From Adiantum capillus-veneris (lineage: Eukaryota > Streptophyta > Polypodiopsida > Polypodiales > Pteridaceae), in the NCBI GenBank assembly GCA_014529385.2, contig CM043962.1, positions 88,167,680-88,227,679 on the forward strand: a DNA stretch of 60,000 nt, in the 5' to 3' direction. The position numbers were made by a program, and so were the translations under genes. Of this stretch, positions 24,463-60,000 are shown piece by piece. The notes under the pieces are model-generated. The model did no database searches and had not been told where the DNA came from. It saw nothing but the letters and a program-made list of their open reading frames with translations. Position 1 is the stretch's first letter. Each line of letters begins with the position of its first letter.

Positions 24463-24485
24463 CCTTGTCCTTTACAATGTGAAGA

Positions 24486-25484
24486 GTGATAGCCATGCAA
24501 CGATTGTTGGTGGATGTTGAGAATCTTGATGAGGAAGAGGTACACTTCAAGGAGCTTAGTCAAGTTTTTGAGATACCTAATTCCTCTTCATTTGGCCAAC
24601 CCATATTTTTAAATGCTGGCTTTGCTCCAATGCCGACCTCCACCTCTCATGTGTGCCACCTGTGCCTAGTCCAACATCAACTCCAACATTGGTCATTGCG
24701 CAACCAACACTATAGCCAAGAGCCAACAATGGTAGGGAATCCTAAGAAGATGGAGCATCTAATGTGAAGCGGCGAGCTAGAAAAGTTGGGAGTACTCAAG
24801 AGGAAAGCGCGAACGACAATGTGATTGTGACAAAGCTACCAACAAAGAGATGAAAAGGCAAGAAGACAAAGGTGGATGCAACAACGGAGAAGGGTGAAGA
24901 AGCGAGCATGAAACGAGAAATGTGGAAAGATCATTGGGTGGTCAGTCTTTGCCATGAGCGAGGTGCCTTGCAGGATGATTTCAACAAGCCTAGAAAATAG
25001 GGAACTGATTTATGGTCCAAGATAGCTAATAGACTGTTGGCCTTGTACTCTTATTTTGACAAGGATAGTGAGGCATGTAGGAAGAAGTGGAGTCGTGTGT
25101 ATGAGTTGTATAAGGCAGCAAGCTCCACAACTCCATCAAAGGGCCTGCAAGTGGTATGATATTGTAAATGAGTACATGCATGATCGGGCTCATGTTAAGG
25201 TGTATAGTCATGCATCTACTTTAGGGGAGCAAACAGGAGATGTTGGAGCATTGCACTTGTTATCAACAACACTTGAACATAAGGATGGAAGAGGATCAGT
25301 ATCGACCACCATCGGCTAGACTAGCGGTTCTCAAGTAAAGGTGCACGGTGGAAGAAAAAATGCACATATGGAAGAATTCATTGCCCAAGTTAAGGAGAAC
25401 GGTTGCGGCATCTTGGCATATTTACAAGAGTCTGCCTCCAAACATGAGGCTTTGCTATTTGTAGCAAATGCAACAGAGTCTTGA
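24486..25484 (+). pseudogene. Trihelix/Myb-SANT-like DNA-binding protein, broken
   Basis: The + strand encodes, in pieces, MQRLLVDVENLDEEEVHFKE at the start; a Pro/Thr-rich linker; then a DNA-binding module WKDHWVVSLCHERGALQDDF ... GTDLWSKIANRLLALYSYF and ACRKKWSRVYELYKAA (about 24,920-25,120). The spacing of Trp residues and the SKIA...CRKKW pattern fit a trihelix or MADF/SANT-type helix bundle. After it come WYDIVNEYMHDRAHVK and EFIAQVKENGCGILAYLQES. At least three frameshifts and several stops (for example in LPTKR*KGKK and DDFNKPRK*) break the frame. Such proteins are transcription factors or relatives of PIF/Harbinger transposon DNA-binding proteins; I cannot tell which. No intact copy is present here. 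Confidence 0.65.
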
Positions 25485-27525
25485 TGTTTGGATATTTTGG
25501 AGGGTTTGATTGCTGCCATGATTTAGTACATGCAAATTTGAGGTTACGATGGAGTGTAAATGATGATATAATTGTATCTATTGTTTGCAAGAGAGGAAAT
25601 ACAAAGTTGGAAAGTTGTATTTTGTTGCTGGTATCAAACTTTATTTTTCTTTGTGCATAGATGACATGTGCTGGTATACACTTTATTTTTCTTTTTACAT
25701 AAACTTTATTTTGGTGGTATCTCTTTGGTTCAAACTACTTGTGCATTTCAACTCTAATGTGTTGTTATTAAAGATGATAGTACATGAGTTGTTTTGTGCT
25801 TGGTTATGTTTATTTTTTTCAACCCTTGAAATGGATAGTGCCGATGCAATCGTCTTTGTGACTTTGTGCATTGTTATGATAGGCTTGTTGGATGAGTCTA
25901 GGTGAGACTTGATGGAAGATAATCTTGAGCTAGCAGTTGGTATGCATAACTGCCACATTTCTAGTTTTGCATGACATGTGCATTCTTCACAAAGATACTT
26001 TTGATACGATTTGGATTGAAGAGGCTCAAGGTGATCTAGCTGTGCTACTTGTTAGACGTGTGCATTCTTCACAAAGATACTTTTGATACGATTTGGATTG
26101 AAGAGGCTCAAGGTGATCTAGCTGTGCTACTTGTTAGACACGCGAGTTGCGACCCATAGCACGTTCATTGCTTCATGAGGTGGAAGCAATATCAACTGAA
26201 GATGAAGTCGATATAGTGTGGCGAGGACTAAGGAGAAGGATGTGGATATATCTAGTTCCAAAATTCGTGATAATCTCATGAAGTCTACGTGTAGAGAAGA
26301 CACTTGCATGATGACAAAGCATCCGAGGATAAAATCTTGATGGTGAAGCATGAACGTTGTGTCAGCAAGCTGGTGTCTCACTCTTGCTTAGTAATAGCAC
26401 CGTTCTTTTGGTTTCTTGCCTCTTCTGGGGCTCTCTTGCTTATTTTAATGCATGCGTGAAAATATGAATTTTATATATCGAAAGTATATGAGTCAAGAGA
26501 GAAATGGTGCAAGCAAAACAATCATTTTGTTTATCTTTGGTTTATCAAAATATTGTGTGATTCTATTTATGGCCAGCTTTGGTACTCGCAGCAGTCATAG
26601 ATCCTTGTTGTGTCGTATGTTGGTGCAAAGCTAACATGTGTGAGGAGGATGATCTGGTTATCTAGCTTAATGCATCGTTGATGGCAGTTTGTTGTTTTGA
26701 AAATACAAAGTTGTGGGGAGAACGTGAGACAAAAAAGAAAAAGTGTGGGTCGTTGTTTGTGAAAGCCTCATGCATGCCCGCATACAAATAAGGCCACTTT
26801 CATAGGCGAGTGGCAGACAGGGCCGTAAAAGTTAAAATTGGGCGTCTTGCTTTTCAAACAGGGCTCGCAATCTTTAATATTTTACTTTTCATGCATACTA
26901 TTGTCCAATTGTCGTAGCCCAGGTAGAAGGCTTGGCTGCATTGTCGTGTTCAACTCCTCTGGCTAAACTTCATGTTGCTTATTTTGCGGATGTTTGCCAG
27001 TGAAGGTAGATGGGTGAGGGTCTTCCCACAGTTCTGTTTGTAGAGCACCAGAAACATTCAAAATCCAATAATCTTTTGCCACGGCATCCCCACACATATC
27101 CTAACGTGTGTGACAGAGGCCTAATGCACTTTTGGTGCCAAAAAAGTCAGGACTTTCACGACGGACGTTTGTGAATTCGCCCTAAGGTGCCAATAGGCTA
27201 AGGCGTGGCTTAAAAAAAAAAAAAACCAAATAAGCGCTTTTGAATTAAGTGGGAAGCAACTGATTACAACTTACCCAAGGAAGGGGTAACAGCAATAATT
27301 ACAAGTACTGTAGTAGTATCCATAAGCACTTGCAAGTGCAAACCATAGAAAGAGAAGGCGTGGCCTTTGAGTTTATGTATACACGTTTACACAGTGAAGG
27401 TGTGTCCACGTGTGCTGCAAATGCTGCTAACCATTTCCAAGCACACACATCGCGGTATCCCACACTTCAGTCTCCCTCTACGCTCTCACCCGACTTACTG
27501 CTCCAGCTTCCTCTCCTCCATCGCC
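25485..27525. other. Upstream region of the NTF2-like gene; no gene seen
   Basis: Unique sequence without supported coding. The last few hundred bases should hold the promoter and 5' UTR of the gene starting at 27526; a CT/C-rich leader (about 27,460-27,525) precedes the ATG. A TGTATA-containing site near 27,375 is a possible but weak TATA element. Confidence 0.4.
25978..26141. repeat. 82-bp perfect tandem duplication
   Basis: GTGCATTCTTCACAAAGATA through GTGCTACTTGTTAGAC is repeated immediately with no difference that I can see. The perfect match implies a recent event. Confidence 0.9.
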
Positions 27526-50231
<22,706 letters not shown>

Positions 50232-50678
50232 AAGGTAACTAATGTTAGCATTATTCTAACAAAATAGAGGCATTTTGTATGGGTTTGTTGGGTTTAACTA
50301 CAGTAGTTGCACACACTTTTGGTAAATTGAATAGAGACCTAAGGCAAAATTTGCAATGGGAGTGACAACTCAGGAAGGATTGCAATGTAATGTAGAGTAA
50401 CCTGAGGGATTCAATTGCATAAGCACTTTTCTCCCTGTGTTTAATTGTCTTTCAGCCTTAGGCCTGTCATGTTTGTATGGTGGTTTCTCATCGTTGTCTT
50501 CGCTTGCTGTCAGGTTGCTCAAAAGGCAGGCCTAGTGGAACTTCCTTTGAACTAGTTGAACCTCTTGTAACCCTGTTAATAAGACCTTGATGTAAGTTTG
50601 TAGCTTTGTAAATCTTCACCTATTTGAGCAAAAACATCCGACTGATAGAACAATATTCTATTATATTTTTTGACGTGT

Positions 50679-50682
<4 letters not shown>

Positions 50683-50722
<40 letters not shown>
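50683..50722. repeat. (TC)n microsatellite
   Basis: About 40 bases of TC directly before the family A repeat. Confidence 0.95.
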
Positions 50723-50726
<4 letters not shown>

Positions 50727-50815
50727 CAGGTCTTGAGTTCAACTCTCCTCGTCGGCTAGATCTTTAAGGTCTCTTGGGATAGTTTTCTACGACGTTAAAA
50801 CTCTCTTCTTCTTCT

Positions 50816-50885
<70 letters not shown>
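50723..50885 (+). mobile_element. Short interspersed repeat family A, copy with (TTC)n(TC)n tail
   Basis: Body 50723-50804 equals the copy at 41966-42080 in reverse, differing by a two-base insertion and one substitution. It ends in CTCTCTTCTTCTTC and then about 65 bases of TC. With its partner it brackets intron 7 and the last exon of the NTF2-like gene as an inverted pair. Confidence 0.7.
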
Positions 50886-50886
<1 letters not shown>

Positions 50887-51974
50887 GTTTAGTACACCAG
50901 AATTGTATGTGCCCCATCGTCCATTTTGTTCAATGTTTTCGTCTGCCAGTTTTTCTGGTTGGTTCATGCATATGATGCAACATGGACATGAACATCATTG
51001 TATACTATTTGTCTCCCTACTCACAGACGCAAATAGTAGGATCAACACAGTCATATATTTGTGTGACTGCTCGAAAACAACCAATTGTCAAAGTGTTGTC
51101 GTGTGGTAAGGAAGATCGAGCATCCAAGGATCTGGGTTTGACTACCTTCTTGTGGGAGGGGTGATAATGTGGTATGAGCAATGTCCAAGGTATGAATGGT
51201 AGGAAAAAGCTCCTTGATAAACATTTGCACAGTTCATACAAGGTGTATGGAAGTATGACTAATCGAAAACCTTTTGGAGATTATACTCCTCGTATGGTTC
51301 TTCTAACAACTCGTCTATTAAGAAATGCATTGTGGAGCTAGGAGTCTATGGGAATGGGACCCTAGGGGTATCCCTATGCCAAGTGATGCACACGTTCTAA
51401 TTATACGAGCAAGGCTAGCCTATAAATGAAGTTGGTTGTGTAAAGCTTCTATGTGCTTTTGCCATGCCTCCTTAGTGGTATTAAAGCCAAGTTGAGATCA
51501 GTTTGTGTAAACATGCGTAAGGATAGTTCTTAGGTGATTTCCTATAAAACGGGTTGAAGAAGCATCATTTGTTTTCTAAGAGTATCTGAGCACATGACTT
51601 ATGGTTTACCCCCCTTTCAAAGTCATTTGTGCCATTGGAATCTTCTTCCAAGTAGGTAGAATAAAATGATCAAAGGCTTTTGGATTCAGAAGGTGTGTTC
51701 TTTTAACCTCTAGTACTACTTGTCAACACTTCTTTTAGCAAGCATGTGTCCATGTCTTTGTGCTAAGATTTTCTCTCCTTGAAGAGGAATTTTGTGTAAC
51801 ATGTTAGAAGTGAATACACAAACTCTTTTGATGTTTCCATTTCCTAACCAACTCGAGACAAAAGGTCCAAATTGGCAAGGTTGTACACATAACACAATGT
51901 GATTTAATTGGCAAGGTTGTACACATACACTGATCTAATTGGCAAGGTTAAGAGTTCATTGTTGTTTTACATGC
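50886..51974. other. Downstream flank, no gene seen
   Basis: No recognisable coding sequence. CTAATTGGCAAGGTTGTACACA-type phrases recur at about 51,870-51,950 (short direct repeats). Confidence 0.4.
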
Positions 51975-52443
51975 TTTTTCATGCTTGGATTAGGTTGGTT
52001 GCTATGATACATTAGTGCCCACCAATGGTTTTTGCTTCGTGCTTGGTAGCTTATGCACATCTTGGTTGGGCAAGAAGCAGTTTACAATGGCCACTTCTAG
52101 TTGTGAGGTTGAGTGCATGGCAACTTTCATAGAATAACTGTTAGTTGCATTTGGCTCATATGCATTTTGACTAACTTGGGTGTTGGACCACACTTTGCCA
52201 CCACCATCTTTATTGATAGTCATAGTGCTTTGGTAGTTGCAAGGAACCTTGTGTTTCATGCTCACACAAAGCAACATAGAGGTTCATTATCATTATATCA
52301 GGGAGAGACTATGTGTAGGAGACATTAACTTGACATATGTGCTTATGTAGGACAACCTTGTTGATCCTTTCATAAAGGTTTTTCCTCTTGTGAATCTTGA
52401 AGGTTTCCATAAATCTTTGGGGTTGCTCCCCTTTATGGACTAA
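51975..52443 (+). pseudogene. Copia RNase H fragment
   Basis: The + strand gives TNGFCFVLGSL, CTSWLGKKQFTMATSSCEVE, then after frame changes IDSHSALVVARNLVFHAHTK, IEVHYHYIRERL, VDPFIKV and LEGFHKSLGLLPFMD with a stop. These are the C-terminal RNase H segments of a copia polyprotein. Only the end of the element remains. A G-rich tract (CTAGGGGGAG) about 52,657-52,666 may be its polypurine tract. Confidence 0.8.
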
Positions 52444-52493
52444 TTATATAGGATCTTGAATTTCCTTATACATGTGCGAACTCATGTTCACTG

Positions 52494-52590
52494 CATCACT
52501 CCCAAGGTATTGTTACATTATGGTAGTGATGTGTGTGAGCACATCACTCCCAAGGTATTGTTACATTATGGTAGTGATGTGTGTGAGCAC
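52494..52590. repeat. 48-bp perfect tandem duplication
   Basis: CATCACTCCCAAGGTATTGT through GATGTGTGTGAGCA is present twice, 48 bases apart, without visible difference. Confidence 0.9.
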
Positions 52591-53432
52591 ACTTAGGACC
52601 ATTGATGTAACATTTTAGGAGGTTTTTTCCTTGGCTTACATATGCACCAAACACTCTAGGGGGAGCCTTATCTTTGTGTTGCCACGACTAGTAATATTAC
52701 TTCATGTGTTTTTTTGCTCTTGAGCTTCTCCTTCATCTTCTCCATGTTTGTGTGCATTCTTGCAAGTCTATTTTTTGCTTAAGGCGTCCGAAGTATTTAT
52801 GTGATATCAAAGAATTTATACTTCTAGCTGAAAATTATTGGAAATACTCCACATGCATGACTCAAGTAGTTATTAATAAAAGGCATAAAGTACAAATGAT
52901 TCTCAAAAGATTGAAGTATGCATCAAACCACAAACATCACGATGGACAAGCTGCAATTTTTGAGTAGCTTACATAGAATCAAAGATTATGTTCATTTCAT
53001 ATGTTAGTAATCAGTGACTTAATACTTAATGATGAGCTCTCTGATGTTTGAAGCGTGTAGGAAGCATAGTTGTTGAACATAATAGAGTTGGTGACTCAAT
53101 ACTAATGTCAAGTTGAAGAATTGACAAGTTACAAGGTTAGAGATTCTTCGAGAGTGTGGTTGGCACCTACAACAGTGCAAGGGATAATATTATGCAATGG
53201 ATCTTCACTAGGGATATGCTTTTCTTTCAGATTTGGGAGGAGAAATTTGATCTCTCTATGAGGCAAAAGAAAGTGTGAAGCCATGCATAACAAGTGTAGT
53301 GTCATGTTTAAATGAGGGTTCCTTGGCTACATAGCTAGTGTTATAAGATACGCCATGCACAATTTAATTCCTTTAAGAGTGGTTAATTGGTTTGACTCTC
53401 TATTGTTGGACTAGATTAGCATAACCGTCTCC

Positions 53433-53832
53433 ATAATTTTCTTGCGCATCAATTTTCACAAATGGAAACAATAGTGCGGTGCCTTCTCGTTCTAAAGAAG
53501 TTGTTGGAACTCTTGAATGTGATGTAGCAATCTCATAGCCACATGGATGAGGAGATGACTACTTTGTGAACCACGTATGCATTTGTTGTTGTCATCTCCT
53601 CATCCATTGCCATGAGATTGCTATTGGTGAAACATGTGTATTTGTCACTTCATCTCCTCATGCATTGCTTCGAGATTGCTATTTGTGAAACACAGGCATT
53701 TGTTGCAGTCATCTCCTCATCCATTGCTGCAAGATTGCTACATCCCATTCAAGAGTTCCAACAACTTCTTTAGAACAAGAAAGTTCTGCACTATTTTTGG
53801 CATTTGTGAAAATTGATGCACAAGAAAATTAT
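53433..53832. repeat. 400-bp inverted repeat (hairpin) with tandem units in the loop
   Basis: The left arm (53433 to about 53,562; TAATTTTCTTGCGCATCAAT, CTAAAGAAGTTGTTGGAACT, GATGTAGCAATCTC) is matched in reverse by the right arm (about 53,704-53,832; GATTGCTACATC, AGTTCCAACAACTTCTTTAG, ATTGATGCACAAGAAAATTA). Arms are about 130 bases with roughly 85-90 percent match by eye. Between them lie copies of TCATCTCCTCAT(C/G)CATTGC followed by GAGATTGCTAT, spaced about 60 bases, themselves related to the arm tips. No coding frame. It could be a foldback transposon or a small-RNA-producing hairpin. Confidence 0.75.
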
Positions 53833-53849
53833 CAAACCTCAATTCTTTC

Positions 53850-55130
53850 TATAGCATACTTTACTTGAAAAGATATGCATAAAATACTTCTAATATTTGA
53901 GTGTCCTTTGGACCTAATCTTTGGATACCGAGCGTTCTTACCCTTTGTCGTGTCAAACTACTCCTCTTAAGTTCCCATTGTTGCTTGAATGATCTATACA
54001 TTAAAACCATCCTATCCTTTCATCTCAATGTAGCCAACCATGGGCTCACATTTGAAGAGGTTTGTGAGCTCTTCTTGGTCCATTGACACACATGAATTTG
54101 ATACCATCTCTTTTGCTACACCATTCTTTATTTCAACATCCATTTTGATAAATAATTGTGCATCATGCCAGCTACTCGAGCACTATGTCTTGAATCTCTG
54201 CAAGTTCATGTGTAACAAGCTCATAGCAATGGTTCCCTTTTTGCTCAAGAGAGAGCCCAAAAACACACTTATCTTCTTTTGGATCTAGCTTGGTAGTCAA
54301 ACTCTCCTAGAATGCATACATATGCTATACATTCAAGCACTTTCTAGTATGCAAATTTTCTAAATGGAGGTTGCTCCTTTACAATCATGTCATGAACTTT
54401 TGTGTGGGGAAAAGTTTGGGATACCAAAGGTCATATGTATAGTCTCTTCCAAAGAGCATTGTGGAACCTCTTTCTACTCATTGAAGCACATGCTTTTTTT
54501 ACAATATGCATTTTCTTCCTTTCAACCACCAACGTTTGGTGTGGCATAAACCTGCATTTCAATTGTCTCCTTATATTTTGTGCATTTGCAAAAGTTACTA
54601 AGGTCGTGCCAGGGGTGCTCACCCCCACCATCTAATCTCAAACGCAATGTGTATTCCTATATCTTCTTATCTCATTTTTTGAACTTCTTGAAGTGCCAAA
54701 GAGGTCATGATTTGCCTAGTGTGTATGAACCTAACATATGTCACATAGTAATTGCTTCTTGCCACTCAATCCTCACTCGTGTATCAACCTAAGTTCTTTA
54801 GTGCTTATGTTCCTTGTTTTTGCAGATAGATGTGATGATTACTGCTTAAGATGACAACCCTTATAGTATTTTTGCATGTCTACAACGGTGAAATTGAGGA
54901 GCCCAAACACAATCCCTTTTCAATCCATAGGTATTAGACTTTGCACATTTACATGGTCAATCCTTTTGTGCCACATGCACTTAACTCCACCCACACCATT
55001 TCCTTGTGTAAACAATGCAGTATTTCTTACAATTATACTCAAAATTAATGAGGTCATTCTTCTAGCTCTCTTTCCTTCATCATGTTAAGTATGGAGCCTG
55101 ATTTACCCCTTGTAATTTTCTGTGGTAAAA
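53850..55130 (-). pseudogene. Copia fragment: pre-integrase zinc finger and integrase, decayed
   Basis: On the minus strand: KCMWHKRIDHVNVQSL and FTVVDMQKYYKGCHLKQ (about 54,990-54,830, the HHCC finger); ERKKMHIVKKACASMSRKRF (about 54,530, the region near the catalytic Glu); then CIAYVCILGEFDYQARSK and EDKCVFLGSLL (about 54,310-54,240). It has many stops. Its motifs differ from the copia at 15.8-19.8 kb, so it is another copia family. It ends beside the hairpin at 53.8 kb. Confidence 0.7.
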
Positions 55131-55139
55131 GAGCACATT

Positions 55140-55885
55140 TGTAAGGCCCCCATTATGAGGAGAAGCCATCGTGCGCGAAGGAAAATCACTCGTCGGAAAC
55201 CAAATTTTTCACGGAAAAAAATAAGGGCAACTTTAGGGGCCTCAGGGACGGAAGCCCCCGAGACTTTTTTTTCTTCATCAGAATATTCCTTTTCCTCGGA
55301 ATATTATGGCCGGATGGCGGCCAAAAAGTGGTCAAAAAACGACCGGTCGGTTGGTTGGTGGTCGGTAGTCAATGGCCAGTGGTGGTCGGTGGTCGGAAGT
55401 CAATAGCCGGTGGCCGGTGGCCGAATTCAATGGCAGGTGGCCGAATTCAAAAGTGGACTTGTCTTCTCAAGGGCGGCCACACATGGGCGGATTGGAGGGT
55501 CCGATTTGGACTTATCTACACAAGGGCGGTTACACATGGCTGCCTCTCATGAGAGAGGGCAGTCCTTTTGGCCTATAAAAGGAGGCCATTTTTACACACA
55601 TTTCATAGTGTGAAGCTGATGCAACAAGGTGAGTGTGAGGTGGTGAGAATGAAGCAAGGCGGGAGCTCTATTAAGGGTATAATCCCTTTGTAAACTACTC
55701 TTCTTTTGAAGTACTAAAGCCATTGAGTGGCTGCTTTCCCGTGGACGTAGCCCACATTGGGTGAACCACGTATATCGTGTGCTCTCTCTCTCTCTCTCTA
55801 CTCTATAATCTCGTGTGTGTAATCTATCTCTCTCCATTAAGTAATCTACTCAAACATCTATTTAGCTACGTCATATTTTCTAACA
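55140..55885 (+). mobile_element. Solo LTR, 746 bp, copia type
   Basis: Starts TGTAAGGCCCCC and ends TTTCTAACA. It has a TATA box, GGCCTATAAAAGGAGG (about 55,571-55,586), and downstream GTGGACGTAGCCCACATTGG then GTGAACCACG, typical of the R/U5 part of plant copia LTRs. No primer-binding site follows and no polypurine tract precedes, so it looks like a solo LTR. Flanks (ACATT before; ACATC or CATCA after) do not give a clean five-base target duplication. It separates two copia fragments of opposite sense to itself. The G/C-rich Gly/Trp frames inside it are not genes. Confidence 0.75.
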
Positions 55886-55959
55886 CATCAACCAATTTGC
55901 AACCATTTTTAGAATCTCCCACATAAAAACTATGATTTTCCAGCTTCACATCTAATCTT

Positions 55960-56345
55960 CACATCTAATCCTAATGCCTCGTTTGCTACAAAAGTTTCCT
56001 AACACCTCGTTTGCTACAAAAGTCCTTAAAATTAGTAGATGCATACTCTCCCTCATTGTCAGTGTTATGGAATAGATGATGAAAAGGTTGAGACTAGCAT
56101 TTATGGTCATGTGTGCATGATGTAGCAGGTCAAGGCAGCTGAGTCGTGGGCAAGTGGTCGACAGCAGCTAGCATGACATTGAATAATCCAAGAAGACATA
56201 GGCTTTGTAGTAAGTTCAATAAAGTCCCCTTATCCCAAAGTGGAATGTAAATAAATGAGATGACCCTTTTTATTAATAAATATCAATACATGCGTAGAGG
56301 AAGCTAGCTCACTCTAGGTATGGGGGGATGATTATACCCAGTGCG

Positions 56346-56389
<44 letters not shown>

Positions 56390-57720
56390 ATGGCACCCAC
56401 ACTAAAGACTTTGTCTTTCAACTTCAAAAGGTAGATCCACACCTTTTGAGTAGAGTAATCTAAGAATGTCAAGAAATAGAAAACCCCCCCTTAGAGACTT
56501 ATGCGACGTCGGCCAGCCTAGTCTGTTTCCCGTATATGCAATTTGCTCACACAAACTAAAATTAGAGTAGTTTTAACATAGAAATATTGCTAAAACGTTG
56601 TAACTAATTCATTCTCTTTTGACTCATATGACAAAGCCAGATATGCCACAACTCGATAGAAGGCATCTTGGCTACATAGATAGAGTTCCCTTTCACAAAA
56701 GAGACATACAAGGAATATAATGGGCAAAAATTTCGGCCTTTGAGAATAACCAAGCTACCTTTTTCTATCATTCAGGAACCATTGCTAAACATTGTAGTGT
56801 ACATAAAATCATCAAGCTGTCCTATTAAAACCAAGCTCTTAGTTAGCTTTGGCACATGTCTAACACCTTGTTGCATGAACTGAGTAGTGATGTGTATACA
56901 CAATTTCACGTCTCCAATACCACATATCTCAAGCTAATGAGAATCACCCAGCTTAATTGAACCATGTGTAGAATCATAACTCGAGAACCACTCCTTGTGA
57001 GGAGTACCATGAAAGCTGGCACCTGAGTCAATAATCCAATTATATGCATAGCATTTGTCAAGAGAGCTAACAATGCTTTTGGACTCAAATCAGAGGTGGA
57101 AATTAGTACATTTGATGGTTGTGGCATGTCAAGAACAACATGAACATGCGCATAACATTCTTCAAGAGTTAACAATGCCTCTGGACTCAAATTAGAAGTG
57201 GAAAAGTGGCACATGAAGAACAACATGAACATGTGAAAACTCAATGACATTGAGCTCCTCTATCTTCATACTAATCTTAAGAGGTGTATAACTTACAACA
57301 ATGGCTTTACCCTTCTCTCTTTGCAATAAATGGCAATCCTTTTTTATGTCATTTCTTATGACAATGGTAGCTTTCAATGTTCTTTGTGTCACATCCACAA
57401 CTCTTGCAACATGCATTCTTGCAATCCTGAGAATGGCCGCAATTTCTATTATGACCTCTCTCCCTTTGATTGTTCTTCTTGCTACTTCCAATTTCCATAT
57501 ATGCATCACCATGCCCAGTAGTGTCAAGAGACTCATGTAGAATCTCTTTCTTGAGAAAAGCACTAGTGACATCACTGAAAATAAACTTGACCTAAGGGGC
57601 GACGAAGTTACTTATGGCAGTGTTAAATGTATCCCCCATGATGCAAGCAAAGAACATACCAAGAAAATGTCTTTCATTTCATCATCAGAATTAAGCCCTT
57701 TTGATGTCAAGTGATCAGTG
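55960..57720 (-). pseudogene. Copia fragment: gag, zinc knuckles, protease, integrase, decayed
   Basis: The minus strand reads LASWGDTFNTAISNFVAP (gag, about 57,640-57,600), GHSQDCKNACCKSCGC and YHCHKK (zinc knuckles, about 57,440-57,350), WIIDSGASFHGTPHKEWFSS (protease, about 57,040-56,980), RHVPKLTKSL and ELWHIWLCHMSQKRM (56,860-56,620), YFLTFLDYSTQKVWIYLLK (56,480-56,420) and TDNEGEYASTNFKDFCSKRG (about 56,070-56,010). Domain order is right for copia, but stops are frequent. A (TG)n at 56347-56386 interrupts the integrase, and short duplications lie at 55,975-56,030 and 57,050-57,210. Confidence 0.85.
56347..56386. repeat. (TG)n microsatellite inside copia integrase
   Basis: About 40 bases of TG. 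Confidence 0.95.
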
Positions 57721-58168
57721 TGATGGTTTCCTAGCCAGTTTGCTTGAACCCTAACGCAAACATTTGATATCCTCCATAATACACATGTTGTTAGATCCAT
57801 AGTACGCTCTCTTCCCAGCTTCCAAACGACACATACCACATTCATGCCACTTGTGATTGGCCACTCTCAAGGCCAAGGTACTTAAATCTCTCAACAACTT
57901 CAAGTATCTCATTGTTGTACACAATGCATGGCTTCTCCTTATGGTTAGTTTTCACAAGCACAACCTTTGTTTTGGATTCATTCACAATCAACCCACTATG
58001 CAAGGGAAAATTCTCAAAGACAACCATAAGCTTTTGTGCATCCTCTAAAGTGTGTGACAGAAGCACTACATCATCCGCATACAACAGAAGCATGATTATC
58101 GCACCTATACATGCTTTCACCCTTGTGCAACTTGTGTGTGTGCAAAGTGCTCCTCGACGCCTTTTCAT
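57721..58168 (-). pseudogene. LINE reverse transcriptase fragment
   Basis: The minus strand encodes IGAIIMLLLYADDVVLLSHT with intact YADD, then NESKTKVVLVKTNHKEKP, VVERFKYLGLESG and, after a frame change, RLEAGKRAYYGSNNMC. This is the palm/thumb region of a LINE ORF2 and is closest in style to LINE A. It is fused at about 57,720 to the copia gag on its 3' side. Confidence 0.8.
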
Positions 58169-58229
58169 ACAACCCTCACTTGCTTGGATTGGAGCTGGCT
58201 ACGCCAAGATAGCTTCATTTTAAAATTTG

Positions 58230-59713
<1,484 letters not shown>

Positions 59714-60000
59714 TTACCCTTGCGCATTGAAAGCAACACTCCACCAAAAGAAGAAACAAAAAATTGTTTAGTCTTACTGGTGTTTTGGTCTTTGGATACC
59801 TAGTGGTGATACACTTTGAAGTATGTGCAAGATCAAGAAACATAAAAGGATACACCTTTCAAATTATTTGGAGGTGAATCAAGTGTCACTTGGTGATGCC
59901 AAATAATTTGGTTGGAGTGCAGGGGGGATCGACAGGTAACCTCAAGTTTAGGATCTATACCTTGAGACGTTTGGTTTTAAAGTCTCCATGAAAAAACCTC

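Noticed and set aside
55122-55613. Gly/Trp-rich open frames on the + strand
   Set aside because: They lie inside the U3 of the solo LTR and come from G-rich GGTCGGTGG repeats.

Overview
This window reads as nuclear DNA of a land plant with a large, repeat-rich genome. Evidence: an Lhca2-type chlorophyll a/b-binding pseudogene, Ty1/copia and Ty3/gypsy retrotransposons, several LINEs, spliceosomal introns with clean GT/AG borders, a plant-mitochondrial 18S rRNA fragment, and more than twenty long (GA/CT), (CA/GT) and (TA) microsatellites. The repeat style would fit a fern or other non-seed plant, but the sequence alone does not settle the lineage. All calls come from reading the sequence by eye; identities and family names were not checked by search.

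The main result is a small intact gene spread over 22.7 kb (27,526-50,231, + strand). Eight exons join in phase to a 187-residue protein that looks NTF2-like/SnoaL-like. Six short exons or introns sit close together, but intron 2 (12.8 kb) and intron 7 (8.2 kb) are filled with retrotransposons. Almost every directional element in these introns is antisense to the gene. Intron 2 holds a gypsy LTR with its polyprotein tail, an Lhca2 retropseudogene, an S-adenosylmethionine synthetase retropseudogene, a 311-bp foldback element, an unrelated LTR with primer-binding site, and two decayed gypsy copies that both lack the integrase core. Intron 7 holds two different LINEs arranged tail to head and a SINE-like copy.

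Left of the gene (1-27.5 kb): a two-exon gene of unknown function on the minus strand (473-1,762); a nuclear insertion of mitochondrial rRNA (3.3 kb); a DEAD-box helicase fragment next to an LTR (4.4-5.1 kb); SINE-like repeats; a pair of 142-bp LTRs in opposite orientation (11.9 and 20.8 kb); a nearly intact copia element with one gag-pol frameshift (15.5-19.8 kb); a LINE ORF1 pseudogene (22.9-23.7 kb); and a broken trihelix/Myb-like gene (24.5-25.5 kb).

Right of the gene (50.2-60 kb): three decayed copia fragments, a 746-bp solo LTR, a 400-bp hairpin at 53.4-53.8 kb, and a LINE reverse-transcriptase fragment. Short tandem duplications (48-107 bp) are scattered throughout. No CRISPR, operon, plasmid or prokaryotic feature is present. 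The only genes that look intact are the minus-strand gene at 473-1,762 and the NTF2-like gene.
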